Shown here in pieces: positions 1-9,385 of a stretch of 64,000 nucleotides of DNA. The stretch is taken from the NCBI GenBank assembly GCA_963695105.1, contig CAVOGC010000003.1, positions 1-64,000 of the forward strand. Reading direction: 5' to 3'. Numbering within the stretch: the stretch's first letter is position 1; every line of letters begins with the position of its first letter. The DNA comes from Competibacter sp963695105. GTDB lineage: Bacteria; Pseudomonadota; Gammaproteobacteria; Competibacterales; Competibacteraceae. The notes under the pieces are model-generated. The model saw only the letters and a list, made by a program, of their open reading frames with translations. It ran no database searches and had not been told where the DNA came from. Both the position numbers and the translations under genes were made by a program.

Positions 1-1
1 G

Positions 2-2422
2 GGCTCGCTGCCGCTGGCGCTCTGGCAACGCCTGGTCACCGAGCTGCAAACGGTCGAGGAGCGAACCAATCTGTTGAGCCTGGACCGTCATCTGGCGGAG
101 ACCGCCAATGTGTTGGCCCGTCTGAAGGATCTGCCGAACAACGCCAGCGTCGACCCGGACGACTTGGGGGACGCACTCGAACAGCTCGCCGCGATGCGCG
201 ACGACCTGCGCCACACCGAAGAGCTGCTACAACAGAAAAGCACCGTCTACGAGCAACAGCGCCAGGTGATCGAGCGGCGCGAGGCGACGACGGTGAACGA
301 CCGGCGGCTGCGCGGCGAGGAACTGCAACTGACCGACCAGTTACTGGCCGATCTGAGCCAGCGCGCCGGCCAGGCGCAGGACCAATTGCTGCAACTCAAC
401 GGGATCGCGGCGCAGCTCGACCAGAACTACCGGGAGCGCCTGCGGCGGGATTTGTTCACCCGCAAACCCTACCCGGAGACGGCTGCGGCCTGGGGACAAC
501 TGCTGGCAGCCATGGCCACCGTGCCCCAGGTCCTGTTCTACCAGATCCGGCTCAGCCTGGAATCGACCATTCGGGCCTTGCTGGATGCGACCGTGTTGCG
601 CTGGGCCATGCTGGCGGTGCTGGAAGGTATGCTGATCTGGGGGCTGACGGCGGCCGGACGCAGCCTGCGGCAAGCCTCGCGCCGCCTCGGCGAGCAGCGG
701 GTCCGGGGCGACAGCTTTCTGCGCCAGTTGGTCGCAAGCACGCTGCTGCTGGCCCGAGCCAACCTGGGGGGCGCCGGCTTCGCGGCCGCCCTGCTGCTAC
801 TGCTGTGGCTGGTCGAGGTCCCCCAGCCGGGGTTCGGCATCCTGATGACGCTGGCTCTGTCGTGGCTGGCGATCAAGCTGCCGGTCAGTCTGGCCTGGCT
901 GCTGCTGGTTTCGCCGCGCCTGTCGGCCGAACAGCGGCAACCGGCGCTGTACCGCCAACTGTTCTGGACCCTGATCGGCGGCGGTGTGCTGGTCGCCCTG
1001 GTGGTGTTGACGCATCTCAGCGACTTGTCCGCCATTGTGGTCAACGCCTTCGATCGCCTGTTCATGCTGTACTGGTTTTGGGCCTTCCTGCCCGTGCTGC
1101 GCATCCGCCGGCTGGTTGTGGACCTGCTCAGCGCCCCGCACGGGGAACGGCTCTGGTTCGTGGTGCTGCGTTTCGGCAGCCTGCTGCTGCCGTTGTCCCT
1201 GCTGGGCGCGGCCGTGCTGGGGCTACTCGGCTACCTGCAACTGGCGTGGCTGGTCGCCGCCTGTCTATTGATCTTTATCGCCGTACAGGTCGGTTGGCTG
1301 CTGGCGCGCAGCCTGTTGAACGATCTGGCGGTGGCGCTGAAAAACTTTGCCGTGACCCATTCCGGCTACGGTTTGCTGTGGACTCAGGACATCATCACCC
1401 CCCTGCACCGGATTCTAAATCTGCTGCTGTTCTTAGGTGCGTGGGTCGTGCTGTTCCGCGCTTACGGCTGGACCGGCGAATCCGCGGTGGTCGCCTCCAT
1501 CTGGGCCTTTCTGGAACGACCGTTGTTTACCGTGGGCGCGGCGGAGATCACCGCCTGGCGCATTCTGATCACCGTCACCATTCTGCTGGTGGTGATCTGG
1601 CTGGGGCAATGGAGCCGGGCGATCAGCTACCGCTGGGTGCTGTCGCACATCAGCGATCTGGGCGTGCGCCACAGCCTGTCGGTTTTTGCCCAGTATGCCG
1701 TGGTGCTGATTGGGCTGCTGTTCCTCCTGCGGGTGGTCGGCATCGATCTCACCACTTTGGCGGTGTTCGCCGGCGCGGTGGGCGTCGGCATCGGGCTGGG
1801 CATGCAAAATCTGGCTAACAACTTCGTCAGCGGCCTGCTGCTGCTGATCGAGCGACCGCTGCGCAGCGGCGATATCGTCCAGGTCGGCACCCATCTGGGC
1901 GAGGTTACCAGCATCGGCATGCGCTCGCTGACCGTGCAGACTTTCGACAACGAGTCGGTGATCATCCCCAACGCCGACGTGATCAGTAATGCCTTTACCA
2001 ACTGGACGCACGGCGACCGGGTGCTCCGCACCGTTCTGTGGGTTGGCATCAGCTACGACGCCGATCCCCATCAGGCCCAAAAAATCATCGAACGGATCCT
2101 GCGGGAACATCCGGCGGTGCTGGCGGAGCCGGAACCGCTGGCATTGCTCTGGGATTTCGCTGATTCCTCGGTGAAATTCCGCGTTCAGTATTTCATCGAT
2201 CTGGGCCGGGATCACCTGCTGAAAACCCAAAACGAAATCCTGTTCGCGGTTTGGGACCGCTTCAAGGAAGCCGGAATCCGCATCCCCTACCCGCAGCGCG
2301 ACCTCTATCTCAAGGAGTGGCCAGTGGCCAGCCCGGCCGGCTTGACGCCAACCTTGCGCAATTCCAGCCCGTCACCCGGCGGCGGCCCATTCTCTACCCA
2401 CCATACCGATGCCACGCGATGA
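2..2422 (+). CDS. MscK/KefA-like mechanosensitive channel, 5' end outside the window
   Basis: The reading frame is open to the left edge, so the N-terminus lies outside the window. About 806 residues are visible. The first ~140 are charged and helical (a periplasmic coiled-coil-like region in MscK proteins). A long run of hydrophobic segments follows, and then the MscS core at roughly residues 560-770, with NLANNFVSGLLLLIERP, the beta-domain stretch RSGDIVQVG and the IPNADVISNAFTNW motif. The family opens under membrane tension to release solutes in hypo-osmotic shock. The last ~40 residues are low-complexity. The stop overlaps the next start (ATGA), so the two genes are probably co-translated. 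MscK versus another large MscS paralogue cannot be settled without the N-terminus. Confidence 0.9.
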   Translation, partial: GSLPLALWQRLVTELQTVEERTNLLSLDRHLAETANVLARLKDLPNNASVDPDDLGDALEQLAAMRDDLRHTEELLQQKSTVYEQQRQVIERREATTVNDRRLRGEELQLTDQLLADLSQRAGQAQDQLLQLNGIAAQLDQNYRERLRRDLFTRKPYPETAAAWGQLLAAMATVPQVLFYQIRLSLESTIRALLDATVLRWAMLAVLEGMLIWGLTAAGRSLRQASRRLGEQRVRGDSFLRQLVASTLLLARANLGGAGFAAALLLLLWLVEVPQPGFGILMTLALSWLAIKLPVSLAWLLLVSPRLSAEQRQPALYRQLFWTLIGGGVLVALVVLTHLSDLSAIVVNAFDRLFMLYWFWAFLPVLRIRRLVVDLLSAPHGERLWFVVLRFGSLLLPLSLLGAAVLGLLGYLQLAWLVAACLLIFIAVQVGWLLARSLLNDLAVALKNFAVTHSGYGLLWTQDIITPLHRILNLLLFLGAWVVLFRAYGWTGESAVVASIWAFLERPLFTVGAAEITAWRILITVTILLVVIWLGQWSRAISYRWVLSHISDLGVRHSLSVFAQYAVVLIGLLFLLRVVGIDLTTLAVFAGAVGVGIGLGMQNLANNFVSGLLLLIERPLRSGDIVQVGTHLGEVTSIGMRSLTVQTFDNESVIIPNADVISNAFTNWTHGDRVLRTVLWVGISYDADPHQAQKIIERILREHPAVLAEPEPLALLWDFADSSVKFRVQYFIDLGRDHLLKTQNEILFAVWDRFKEAGIRIPYPQRDLYLKEWPVASPAGLTPTLRNSSPSPGGGPFSTHHTDATR

Positions 2423-2949
2423 AAACGCTTGAAGCCTTTCTCGAACGATCCATCCTGCTCAGCCGCTGGCTGCTGGCGCCGCTGTATCTGGCGCTGATCG
2501 CCATCGTGATTCTGTTCGCGGTCAAGGCCTACCAGGAGGTGATCCACCTGTTCGCCGTCATTACCACGATCACCGAGACCGATCTGGTGCTGGCGGCGCT
2601 GGGTCTGGTCGATTTGATCCTGGTCGCCAATCTGCTGGTGATGGTGGTGCTCAGCAGCTACGAGACCTTCGTATCCAGTCTCGACGTGCGCGAAGGGCAG
2701 GAAAAACCATCCTGGCTGGGCAGAATCGACGCGGCGACCATCAAGGTCAAGCTGGCGGTTGCCATCGTCGCCATTTCGGCCATCCATCTGCTCAAGGCGT
2801 TCATGACCGCCCCACCCCAGAATGGAGATCAGCCTTTATGGAACAATCAATTATTCTGGCTGGTGGTCATCCACATGACTTTCGTGCTGTCGGCGCTGCT
2901 GATGGCGGTGATCGACCGCATCGCCTTCGCCCCGCACCGTAGCCACTGA
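2419..2949 (+). CDS. YqhA/UPF0114 family membrane protein
   Basis: 176 residues starting at an ATG that overlaps the upstream stop by 4 bp; the longer frame reading from 2251 is only overlap with the channel gene. It has about four hydrophobic segments (near residues 15-40, 55-80, 110-130 and 145-165) and the conserved middle stretch LVMVVLSSYETFVS, typical of the UPF0114/YqhA inner-membrane family. The function is not established. Tight coupling to a mechanosensitive channel suggests a shared role in envelope or osmotic physiology, which is inference. Confidence 0.85.
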   Translation: MKTLEAFLERSILLSRWLLAPLYLALIAIVILFAVKAYQEVIHLFAVITTITETDLVLAALGLVDLILVANLLVMVVLSSYETFVSSLDVREGQEKPSWLGRIDAATIKVKLAVAIVAISAIHLLKAFMTAPPQNGDQPLWNNQLFWLVVIHMTFVLSALLMAVIDRIAFAPHRSH

Positions 2950-2954
2950 ACGGC

Positions 2955-3833
2955 TTAGAGGCTGTGCCGGCCGACCCAGTCGCGGGCGAACTGCCAGGCC
3001 ACCCGGCCGCTGCGCGAGCCGCGCTGCAACGCCCATTGCAGCGCCTGTCGGCGGGCGGCATCGTCCAGCCCCGCCGACCATCCCAATTGTCCCAGCCAGT
3101 AAGCGGCTATCGCCAGATAGTCGTCCTGGCTGAACGGATAAAACGACAGCCACAGCCCGAACCGCTCCGACAGCGAGATTTTTTCCTCCACCGCCTCGCC
3201 GTGGTGTAATTCGCCCTCGACGATCCGGGTATCCTGATTTTCCCGCATGTACTCAGGCAGCAAGTGGCGGCGATTGGAGGTGGCGCACAGCAGCACGTTG
3301 TCGGGCGCGGCGCTGATCGAACCGTCCAGCATCGCCTTGAGGGCCTTGTAGCTGGGGTCGTCGGCTTCGAACGACAGATCGTCGCAGTAAAGCAGGAATC
3401 GCTCCGGCCGCTCGAACAGGGGATCGACGATGTCGGGCAGGTCGATGAGATCCTGCTTGTCCACTTCGATCAGGCGCAGGCCACGGTCGGCGTACTCGTT
3501 GAGCAGCGCCTTGACCAGCGAGGATTTACCGGTGCCGCGCGCGCCCCACAGCAGCGCGTTGTTGCAGGGCCGTCCGGCCAGAAACTGGCGCACATTCAGA
3601 TCCAGGGCCGCTTTCTGCCGATCGATCCGCTGCAAATCGGCCAACCGCAGACGGTGGGGATGCCGCACCGGCCGGAGGGCGCCGCGCTGGCCGAGCCGCC
3701 GCCAACGGAACGCTCGATCATATTTCCAGTCTGGCGGCTCCACCACCGCCGGCAAGCCCTGCTCCAGCCGTTCGAGCGCGGACGCCAGCCGTTCGGCCAG
3801 CGCCCGTTCGAGCGACAGCGTCACCGGCGGCAT
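2955..3833 (-). CDS. DUF815-type AAA ATPase
   Basis: 292 residues from the ATG at 3833; the longer frame to 4220 is overlap with the protease gene. A P-loop GARGTGKSS sits near residues 97-105, with a Walker B-like LLYCDD near 148 and an arginine-rich C-terminal lid. This matches the DUF815 ATPase family, whose cellular role is unknown although it resembles AAA proteins such as DnaC/IstB. It starts 7 bp after the protease stop and is probably co-transcribed with it. It converges with yqhA with only a few bases between them. Confidence 0.85.
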   Translation of the reverse strand: MPPVTLSLERALAERLASALERLEQGLPAVVEPPDWKYDRAFRWRRLGQRGALRPVRHPHRLRLADLQRIDRQKAALDLNVRQFLAGRPCNNALLWGARGTGKSSLVKALLNEYADRGLRLIEVDKQDLIDLPDIVDPLFERPERFLLYCDDLSFEADDPSYKALKAMLDGSISAAPDNVLLCATSNRRHLLPEYMRENQDTRIVEGELHHGEAVEEKISLSERFGLWLSFYPFSQDDYLAIAAYWLGQLGWSAGLDDAARRQALQWALQRGSRSGRVAWQFARDWVGRHSL

Positions 3834-3840
3834 GGGGGCG

Positions 3841-5955
3841 CTAGCGGCCCATGACCACGGTGCTCTTTGCGTCCGGCGCGCCGGCCAGCACGACCAGATC
3901 GGCGACGATGCGGGCGCTTTCGTCCAGGGCCGCGTCCGGGATCGCGCTGTCCTTGCCGGCCGGGATCTCGTCGTCCGCCTTGAGCGGCGGCAAGTCCTTG
4001 GCGGCGCGGTAACGGTTCTCCCGGTCGCGCTGCCAGCTCTCGATGCGCTCGTGCTCGGCCCGGCGCTGCCGCTCCTGTAGCGAAACCGTGGTTCTGTCCC
4101 GCTGTTGCCTGGTAAAATCGAGGTCGCGCAGAAACGCCTGATAATCCGGGTCGCTGGTAGCGCGTTGCTGGTGCCGCCGCCCCAGTTCCGGCACCAGCGC
4201 CGCCAGATTCCGGTCGCCACGGTAGCGGGTAGCGGCGATTTCGTCCCAAGGCAGAGCGTTCTTCTGGGCGCTCTCGCCGATTTCCTCGCTGTCCACCACC
4301 GAGGGAATGGCGATATCCGGCCGGACCCCGCGATGCTGGGTGCTGCTGCCGTTGATGCGATAGAACTTGGCGATGGTCAGCTTCAACTGGCCCTGCGGGT
4401 CCTTGGCCCGGGTGAGCCGGTTCAGATCCACCAAGGTCTGCACCGTGCCCTTGCCGAAGGTTGGATCGCCGATGACGACGCCGCGGCCGTAGTCCTGAAT
4501 GGCGCCGGCGAAGATTTCCGAGGCCGAAGCGCTGGCGTGATCCACCAGCACCGCCAGCGGTCCGCCATAAAGCCGACCGCCTTCGCTGTCCTGCTCGACT
4601 TCCACCCGACCGCTGGCGTTCCTGACCTGCACCACCGGCCCGTTGTCGATGAACAGGCCGGTCAAGTCCACCGCTTCCTGCAGGGAACCGCCGCCGTTCT
4701 CGCGCAGATCCAGCACCAGTCCGTCGATCTTGCCGTCCAGATCCTTCAGCAACTGCCGGACGTCGCGGGTGGTGCTGCGGTAATTCTCGACCCCACGCCG
4801 GGCGGCTTCGAAATCGCTGTAGAACGCCGGAACGGTGATGACGCCGATCCGCAACTCGCGGCCGTTGGGACCCGGCACCATCTTGATTTCGCTCTTGGCG
4901 GCCTGCTTCTCCAGCTTGATGGTATCGCGGACCAGGCGCACGGTCTTCTCGGCCGCGGCCACGCCGGCCTTGCCGGGCAGCACCTTCAGGCGCACCACCG
5001 TACCGCGCTGACCGCGGATACGCTCGACCACATCGTCCAGTCGCCAGCCGACCACGTCCACCCAGGGGCCGTTCTCGCCCTGCGCCACCCCGACGATTTT
5101 ATCGGCCGCCTTGATTTGCTGGCTGAGATCGGCCGGGCCGCCGGCCACCAGTTCGACCACCGTCACCTGCTCGTCCTCCATCCGCAGCACGCAGCCGATG
5201 CCCTCCAGCGACAGGCGCATCTGAATGTTGAAGTTCTCGGTGTTGCGCGGCGAGAAATAGGCGGTGTGCGGGTCGAACGACTGCGCGACCGCGTTCATGT
5301 ACAACTGAAACACGTCGTCGCTGCTGGACTGCCGCGCCTGGCGCAGGCGGTTGTCGTAGCGCTTGCTCAGCAGTTCGCGGGCGGCGCCCTGATCCTTGCC
5401 GGACAGAATCAGGGTCAGCATCTCGTGCTTCAGTCGCTTGCGCCAGATTTCATCCAGCTCGGCCGGGCTCGTGGCCCAGGGCGCATCCTTGCGATCCACG
5501 TTCAGGGATTCGTCCACATCGAAACGAAACCCCTGCTTGAGCAGGGACTGAATGCGGGCGGTCCGCTCCGTCAACCGGCGCAGGTAGACGTTGAAAATGT
5601 CGTAGGCCGGGCGCAGGTCGCCTTTCTTCAGGGCATCGTCCAGGGTATTGCGATACCGCTCGAAGCCGGCAATGTCGCTGGCCAGGAAATAGGAGCGACT
5701 GAAGTCGAGGTCATCGAGATACGTGGTCAGGATGAGCGCGGACAACCGGTTGTCCAGGCCGCTCTGCCGGTAATGGTGCTGGGACAGCAGTTCGGCGATG
5801 GCCCGGTCCAGCGAGGCATGCCGGGACGCCGGCATCAGGTCGCCGCCGGCGATGTCCGTGCTTGGAGCGGTCGATTTGGCGAAAGCCCCCGGAGAGCCTA
5901 GAACCAGAACCAGCGGCAGCAGAATCAGAAACTTCAGAGCGCGAATGTTGTGCAT
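3841..5955 (-). CDS. prc: Tail-specific periplasmic protease Prc (S41 family)
   Basis: 704 residues. The ATG at 5955 is preferred over the upstream frame start because it is preceded by GAGAG and begins a classical signal peptide (hydrophobic core, then AFA cleavage motif). An N-terminal helical domain is followed by a PDZ domain near residues 240-330 and the S41 catalytic domain. The Ser/Lys dyad is visible: Ser in HASASASE, Asp in QDYGRG 11 residues on and Lys in TFGKGTVQ 25 residues on, the same spacing as in E. coli Prc. The family degrades misfolded and C-terminally tagged periplasmic proteins and regulates peptidoglycan hydrolases. The C-terminal DUF3340-like helical region is present. 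Confidence 0.93.
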   Translation of the reverse strand: MHNIRALKFLILLPLVLVLGSPGAFAKSTAPSTDIAGGDLMPASRHASLDRAIAELLSQHHYRQSGLDNRLSALILTTYLDDLDFSRSYFLASDIAGFERYRNTLDDALKKGDLRPAYDIFNVYLRRLTERTARIQSLLKQGFRFDVDESLNVDRKDAPWATSPAELDEIWRKRLKHEMLTLILSGKDQGAARELLSKRYDNRLRQARQSSSDDVFQLYMNAVAQSFDPHTAYFSPRNTENFNIQMRLSLEGIGCVLRMEDEQVTVVELVAGGPADLSQQIKAADKIVGVAQGENGPWVDVVGWRLDDVVERIRGQRGTVVRLKVLPGKAGVAAAEKTVRLVRDTIKLEKQAAKSEIKMVPGPNGRELRIGVITVPAFYSDFEAARRGVENYRSTTRDVRQLLKDLDGKIDGLVLDLRENGGGSLQEAVDLTGLFIDNGPVVQVRNASGRVEVEQDSEGGRLYGGPLAVLVDHASASASEIFAGAIQDYGRGVVIGDPTFGKGTVQTLVDLNRLTRAKDPQGQLKLTIAKFYRINGSSTQHRGVRPDIAIPSVVDSEEIGESAQKNALPWDEIAATRYRGDRNLAALVPELGRRHQQRATSDPDYQAFLRDLDFTRQQRDRTTVSLQERQRRAEHERIESWQRDRENRYRAAKDLPPLKADDEIPAGKDSAIPDAALDESARIVADLVVLAGAPDAKSTVVMGR

Positions 5956-5999
5956 GCTATCTCTCGACGAAAACGGCCCTCGAACGCCACGCTCCCTCA

Positions 6000-6848
6000 T
6001 CAGGACGAGATGATGGGATGGACCAGAATGATGTCGGTGGCAACCGGTTGCTTGCCGTTCGGTTCGGCCAGGGTGAACTCGAAGAGGTGGTTGCGGGACG
6101 GCAGTTTCATGACGTTGAAGCCATCCGGCAAGCTGGAGTCATGAAAAAACGCCGTCCGGTAGGGTGAGTCGGGGTCACGGGAATCGGTTTTCCATAAATA
6201 CTGCGACAGTTTGACCAGAAACCGCATGAAGCCAAAACTCTTGTTGTCGTCGTGGTGGTAGCAGTAGCCGCGAACCCGCGAACCCATCGCGCCCCACATG
6301 GGAGCAGCGTAATCGTCGCCGCGAGTCGGCAGCAACCCCGGCACCAGATAGCCGGACACGTACATGTCGGCTTCCCGGCGCAGTTCCTCCGACACGTTGT
6401 CGAACGCCAGCACCTCGACCCGGCAACCCTTGTTTTGCAGGGCGCGGACTACTTGCACGAAATCGCCGTCGCCGGTTGCCAGCAGCACCCGATCGAGATT
6501 TTCCGATTGCAGCAGCACGTCCACGGCCATGTCGAGATCGGCGTTGGCCTTGCCGTAGCGGTTACCGGCCTCGTCCTGAAACCATTTGACCCGCTTTTCG
6601 ATGACCTTGTACCCCAACTCGCGCAGAGCGGATTGATAGGCGCGGGCCTTGTCACGATAGACCGTGTTGGTTTCGGCGCGTTCCTCGTCGTAGGACAGGT
6701 AAACGTTCAGGCGCAACGGTTCGGCGTGATCGCGGCAGGCGAATTCGCGCAGGAGGTCGTATTGCATGCGTTGCCCGCCGTTGCGTGAAATATTGGCGGC
6801 ATCCACGTAAACGCCAACCTTGGCATGAGATTTAATATCGATTGTCAT
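6000..6848 (-). CDS. NYN-domain (LabA/DUF88) protein with cold-shock-like C-terminus
   Basis: 282 residues. The N-terminal half carries the acidic NYN/PIN-like nuclease signature: VYVDAANI (13-20), ADLDMAVD (103-110) and TGDGDF (125-130). The NYN family is generally linked to RNA cleavage. The C-terminal ~90 residues look like an OB-fold of the cold-shock type: VRGYCYHHDDNKSFGFMRFL (192-211), TAFFHDSSL (232-240) and LFEFTLAEPNGKQPVATDIILV-like ending (255-276). The last assignment is my own pattern match and not a database result. It lies 44 bp upstream of prc on the same strand, so co-transcription is possible. Confidence 0.8.
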   Translation of the reverse strand: MTIDIKSHAKVGVYVDAANISRNGGQRMQYDLLREFACRDHAEPLRLNVYLSYDEERAETNTVYRDKARAYQSALRELGYKVIEKRVKWFQDEAGNRYGKANADLDMAVDVLLQSENLDRVLLATGDGDFVQVVRALQNKGCRVEVLAFDNVSEELRREADMYVSGYLVPGLLPTRGDDYAAPMWGAMGSRVRGYCYHHDDNKSFGFMRFLVKLSQYLWKTDSRDPDSPYRTAFFHDSSLPDGFNVMKLPSRNHLFEFTLAEPNGKQPVATDIILVHPIISS

Positions 6849-7086
6849 GTGCTTATCTAATAGGAATGTAATGGATTGGCTGGAGGAAATGAACTGTACC
6901 TAGGGGAGACGGATTGCGGAATGTTTTTATCATAAATCTCGCATGGATCCGCTACATTTTTAGCGGCCATCGTCACGGATGGCGAAACGCGGCCACGAGC
7001 GCCGGTTTCGAGCGACGGCGCCGGACCCGCCACCCGCCCGACCGATCCCGCAAGCGCGGCCCGACGCGCCGCGAGCGCGCGCTGGA

Positions 7087-7863
7087 TCAGCGGTGGTCGG
7101 CGCTTCCGGCCGACCGCCACTCCGCATCCAGCAGCGGCCTGATCAGATCCAGCGGCACCGGAAACACCACGGTGGTGTTGTTCTGACCACCAATGTCTTT
7201 GAGGGTTTGCAGGTAACGCAATTGCAGGGCCTGCGGTTGGGTGGAGATTATCTCGGCGGCCTGACGAAGATGTTCGGCGGCCTGAAATTCGCCCTCGGCA
7301 TTAATGATCTTGGCCCGCCGCTCGCGTTCGGCCTCGGCCTGACGGGCGATGACGCGGATCATGCTCTCGTCGATATCCACATGTTTGATCTCCACATTGG
7401 CGACCTTGATGCCCCAGATGTCGGTCTCGCTGTCCAAAATATTCTGAATGTCCCGGTTCAGCTTCTCCCGTTCGGCCAACATCTCGTCCAGTTCGTGCTG
7501 ACCGAGCACGGAGCGCAACGTGGTTTGCGCCAACTGGCTGGTGGCGGACAAATAATCCTCGACATGGATAATGGCGCGTTCCGGGTCAACTACCCGGAAA
7601 TAGATGACCGCGTTGACCTTGACCGAGACGTTGTCGCGGGAAATCACGTCCTGGCTGGGCACGTCCATGACGATGGTGCGCAGGTCCACCCGTCTCATCT
7701 GTTGGATGACCGGCACCACGATGACCAGCCCCGGTCCCTTGACCGCCTGAAAGCGCCCCAGGAAAAACACCACGCCGCGTTCGTATTCGTACAGCACCTT
7801 GATCGAGGCGGCGACCAGCACCAGCAGCACCAGCAGCGCGATAAAGATCGGATTGAAGATCAT
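7087..7863 (-). CDS. Slipin (SPFH/band 7 membrane protein)
   Basis: 258 residues starting at the ATG that overlaps the NfeD stop (ATGA). One N-terminal membrane segment (residues ~5-25) is followed by the band 7 core with YEYERGVVFFLGR, RTIVMDVPSQDVISRDNVSV and an ERRAKIINAEGE coiled-coil region. Slipins form oligomeric scaffolds in the inner membrane and are commonly paired with NfeD proteins, as here. The longer frame to 8352 is a shadow of nfeD. Confidence 0.92.
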   Translation of the reverse strand: MIFNPIFIALLVLLVLVAASIKVLYEYERGVVFFLGRFQAVKGPGLVIVVPVIQQMRRVDLRTIVMDVPSQDVISRDNVSVKVNAVIYFRVVDPERAIIHVEDYLSATSQLAQTTLRSVLGQHELDEMLAEREKLNRDIQNILDSETDIWGIKVANVEIKHVDIDESMIRVIARQAEAERERRAKIINAEGEFQAAEHLRQAAEIISTQPQALQLRYLQTLKDIGGQNNTTVVFPVPLDLIRPLLDAEWRSAGSADHR

Positions 7864-9302
7864 GACGGTTCCCCTTTGTCGGAATCCAGCGGTTGCACTA
7901 ACAGTATCAATCCCTCGCGGCCGATGACCCGGACCCGGTCGCCCCCCCGCAACGGCCGGTCGGCGCGGACGATCCAGGATTCGCCGTGAACCCAGGCCCG
8001 GCCGGCGGCGTCCGCCATCACCGTGCCGACCATGCCCAGCAACTCTTCCGCGCCGCTGACCGCTGGCCGGTGGCGCTGCCGGGCGAACAGCGTCGCCAAG
8101 CCGATCAGCACCACCGCGCTGGCCAGGGCGAACCCCGCGATCAGGCCGATGGGAATCTCGTAACCCGGGCCGGTTTCGTCCCACAGCAACAGCGAGCCGG
8201 CGACGAAAGCAGCGATCCCGCCCAGCCCCAGCACGCCGAAGCTGGGCACGAACGCCTCGGCGATCATGAAGGCCAGACCGAGTAGCAGCAGCGCCAACCC
8301 GGCGTAGTTGACCGGCAGCACCTGAAACGCGAACAGCGCCAGCAGCAGGCAAATGCCGCCCAGCACTCCGGGCAGCGCCGTGCCGGGATTGGCCAGTTCG
8401 AAGAAGATTCCATAGACCCCTATCAACAGCAGCACGTAGGCCACCATCGGATGGGCGACCACCGCCAGCAACCGGTTCCGCCAGTCGGGCGTGAGGGTTT
8501 CAACGGTCAGATTGCGGGTAGACAGCGTTCGTTTATCGCCAGCAATCTCCACCGACCGGCCATCGACCTGTTGCAGCAGAGCGGAGACGTTGCCGGCAAT
8601 CAGGTCGATCACGCCTTTTTGCAGAGCATCCTGGGCGCTGAGGCTGGCCGCCTCGGTCACGGCCTGCTCGGCCCATTCGACGTTACGGCCTCGCAACTGG
8701 GCCAGCGAACGGATGTAGGCGCGGGCGTCGTTGACCACCTTGCGCTCCATGTCGGAACCCGTCGGCGCGGGCTTGTCGGCGGGCTTGTCGGCCGGTTGGT
8801 CGGCTGGTTGGTCGGCTGGTTGGTCGGCTGGTTGGTCGGCCGGCTTCGCGGTGTCGGGCTCGCGGGTTCGATCCCGATCGGCCGGCCGGTTCGGCAGCGG
8901 CAGGCCACCGATTTGCACCGGCGTGGCGGCGCCCAGATTGGTGGCGGGCGCCATGGCGGCGATGTGGCAGGCGTAGAGAATGTAGGTGCCGGCGCTGGCG
9001 GCGCGAGCGCCTTCCGGGGCGACATAACCGATCACGGGTATCGGCGAAGCCAGGATCGCCTGGATAATGTCGCGCATGGAACTGTCCAGGCCACCGGGCG
9101 TATCAAGCTTGAGAACGATCACCGCCGCGCCGCGCTCGCGCGCCTGGTCAAGACCACGCACGATGAAATCACGGCTGGCCGGACCGATGGCGCCTTGCAC
9201 CTCCAGCAGCAGCGCCGAGCCGGACGCCGACGCGGCGGCCAGCGCGCCTCCCGTCCATGCCGCCAGCCATGCCAGTATCATCACTACCCGCAACACACAC
9301 AT
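7860..9302 (-). CDS. NfeD family membrane serine protease (ClpP-like)
   Basis: 480 residues from the ATG at 9302, which has GGAGG 7 nt upstream; an in-frame GTG at 9323 has no comparable site. It has a signal peptide, then a ClpP-class crotonase-fold domain (LDTPGGLDSSMRD; catalytic Ser probably in ARAASAGTYI), a variable linker, four to six membrane segments and a C-terminal OB-fold NfeD domain. Long NfeD proteases cleave partner slipin-type proteins. The linker contains six tandem PADQ/PADK units (DNA repeat at about 8770-8844). The stop overlaps the slipin start. Confidence 0.92.
   Translation of the reverse strand: MCVLRVVMILAWLAAWTGGALAAASASGSALLLEVQGAIGPASRDFIVRGLDQARERGAAVIVLKLDTPGGLDSSMRDIIQAILASPIPVIGYVAPEGARAASAGTYILYACHIAAMAPATNLGAATPVQIGGLPLPNRPADRDRTREPDTAKPADQPADQPADQPADQPADKPADKPAPTGSDMERKVVNDARAYIRSLAQLRGRNVEWAEQAVTEAASLSAQDALQKGVIDLIAGNVSALLQQVDGRSVEIAGDKRTLSTRNLTVETLTPDWRNRLLAVVAHPMVAYVLLLIGVYGIFFELANPGTALPGVLGGICLLLALFAFQVLPVNYAGLALLLLGLAFMIAEAFVPSFGVLGLGGIAAFVAGSLLLWDETGPGYEIPIGLIAGFALASAVVLIGLATLFARQRHRPAVSGAEELLGMVGTVMADAAGRAWVHGESWIVRADRPLRGGDRVRVIGREGLILLVQPLDSDKGEPS
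8770..8844. repeat. 12-bp tandem repeat encoding PADQ/PADK linker in nfeD
   Basis: About six consecutive copies of a 12-bp unit (ggttggtcggct and variants). Four copies encode PADQ and two encode PADK in the NfeD linker. The unit length is a multiple of three, so copy-number change would alter linker length without breaking the frame. Confidence 0.9.
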
Positions 9303-9385
9303 TCCACAGCCTCCGTCGATCACCGCGCCACCCCAATCTTTATTTTAGACTGCCGGACACGGGCGCGGTGCGGGCGGTTGCGCGC

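Noticed and set aside
4105..5901. 598-codon open frame opposite prc
   Set aside because: Antisense shadow of an intact, well-supported protease gene with biased composition.
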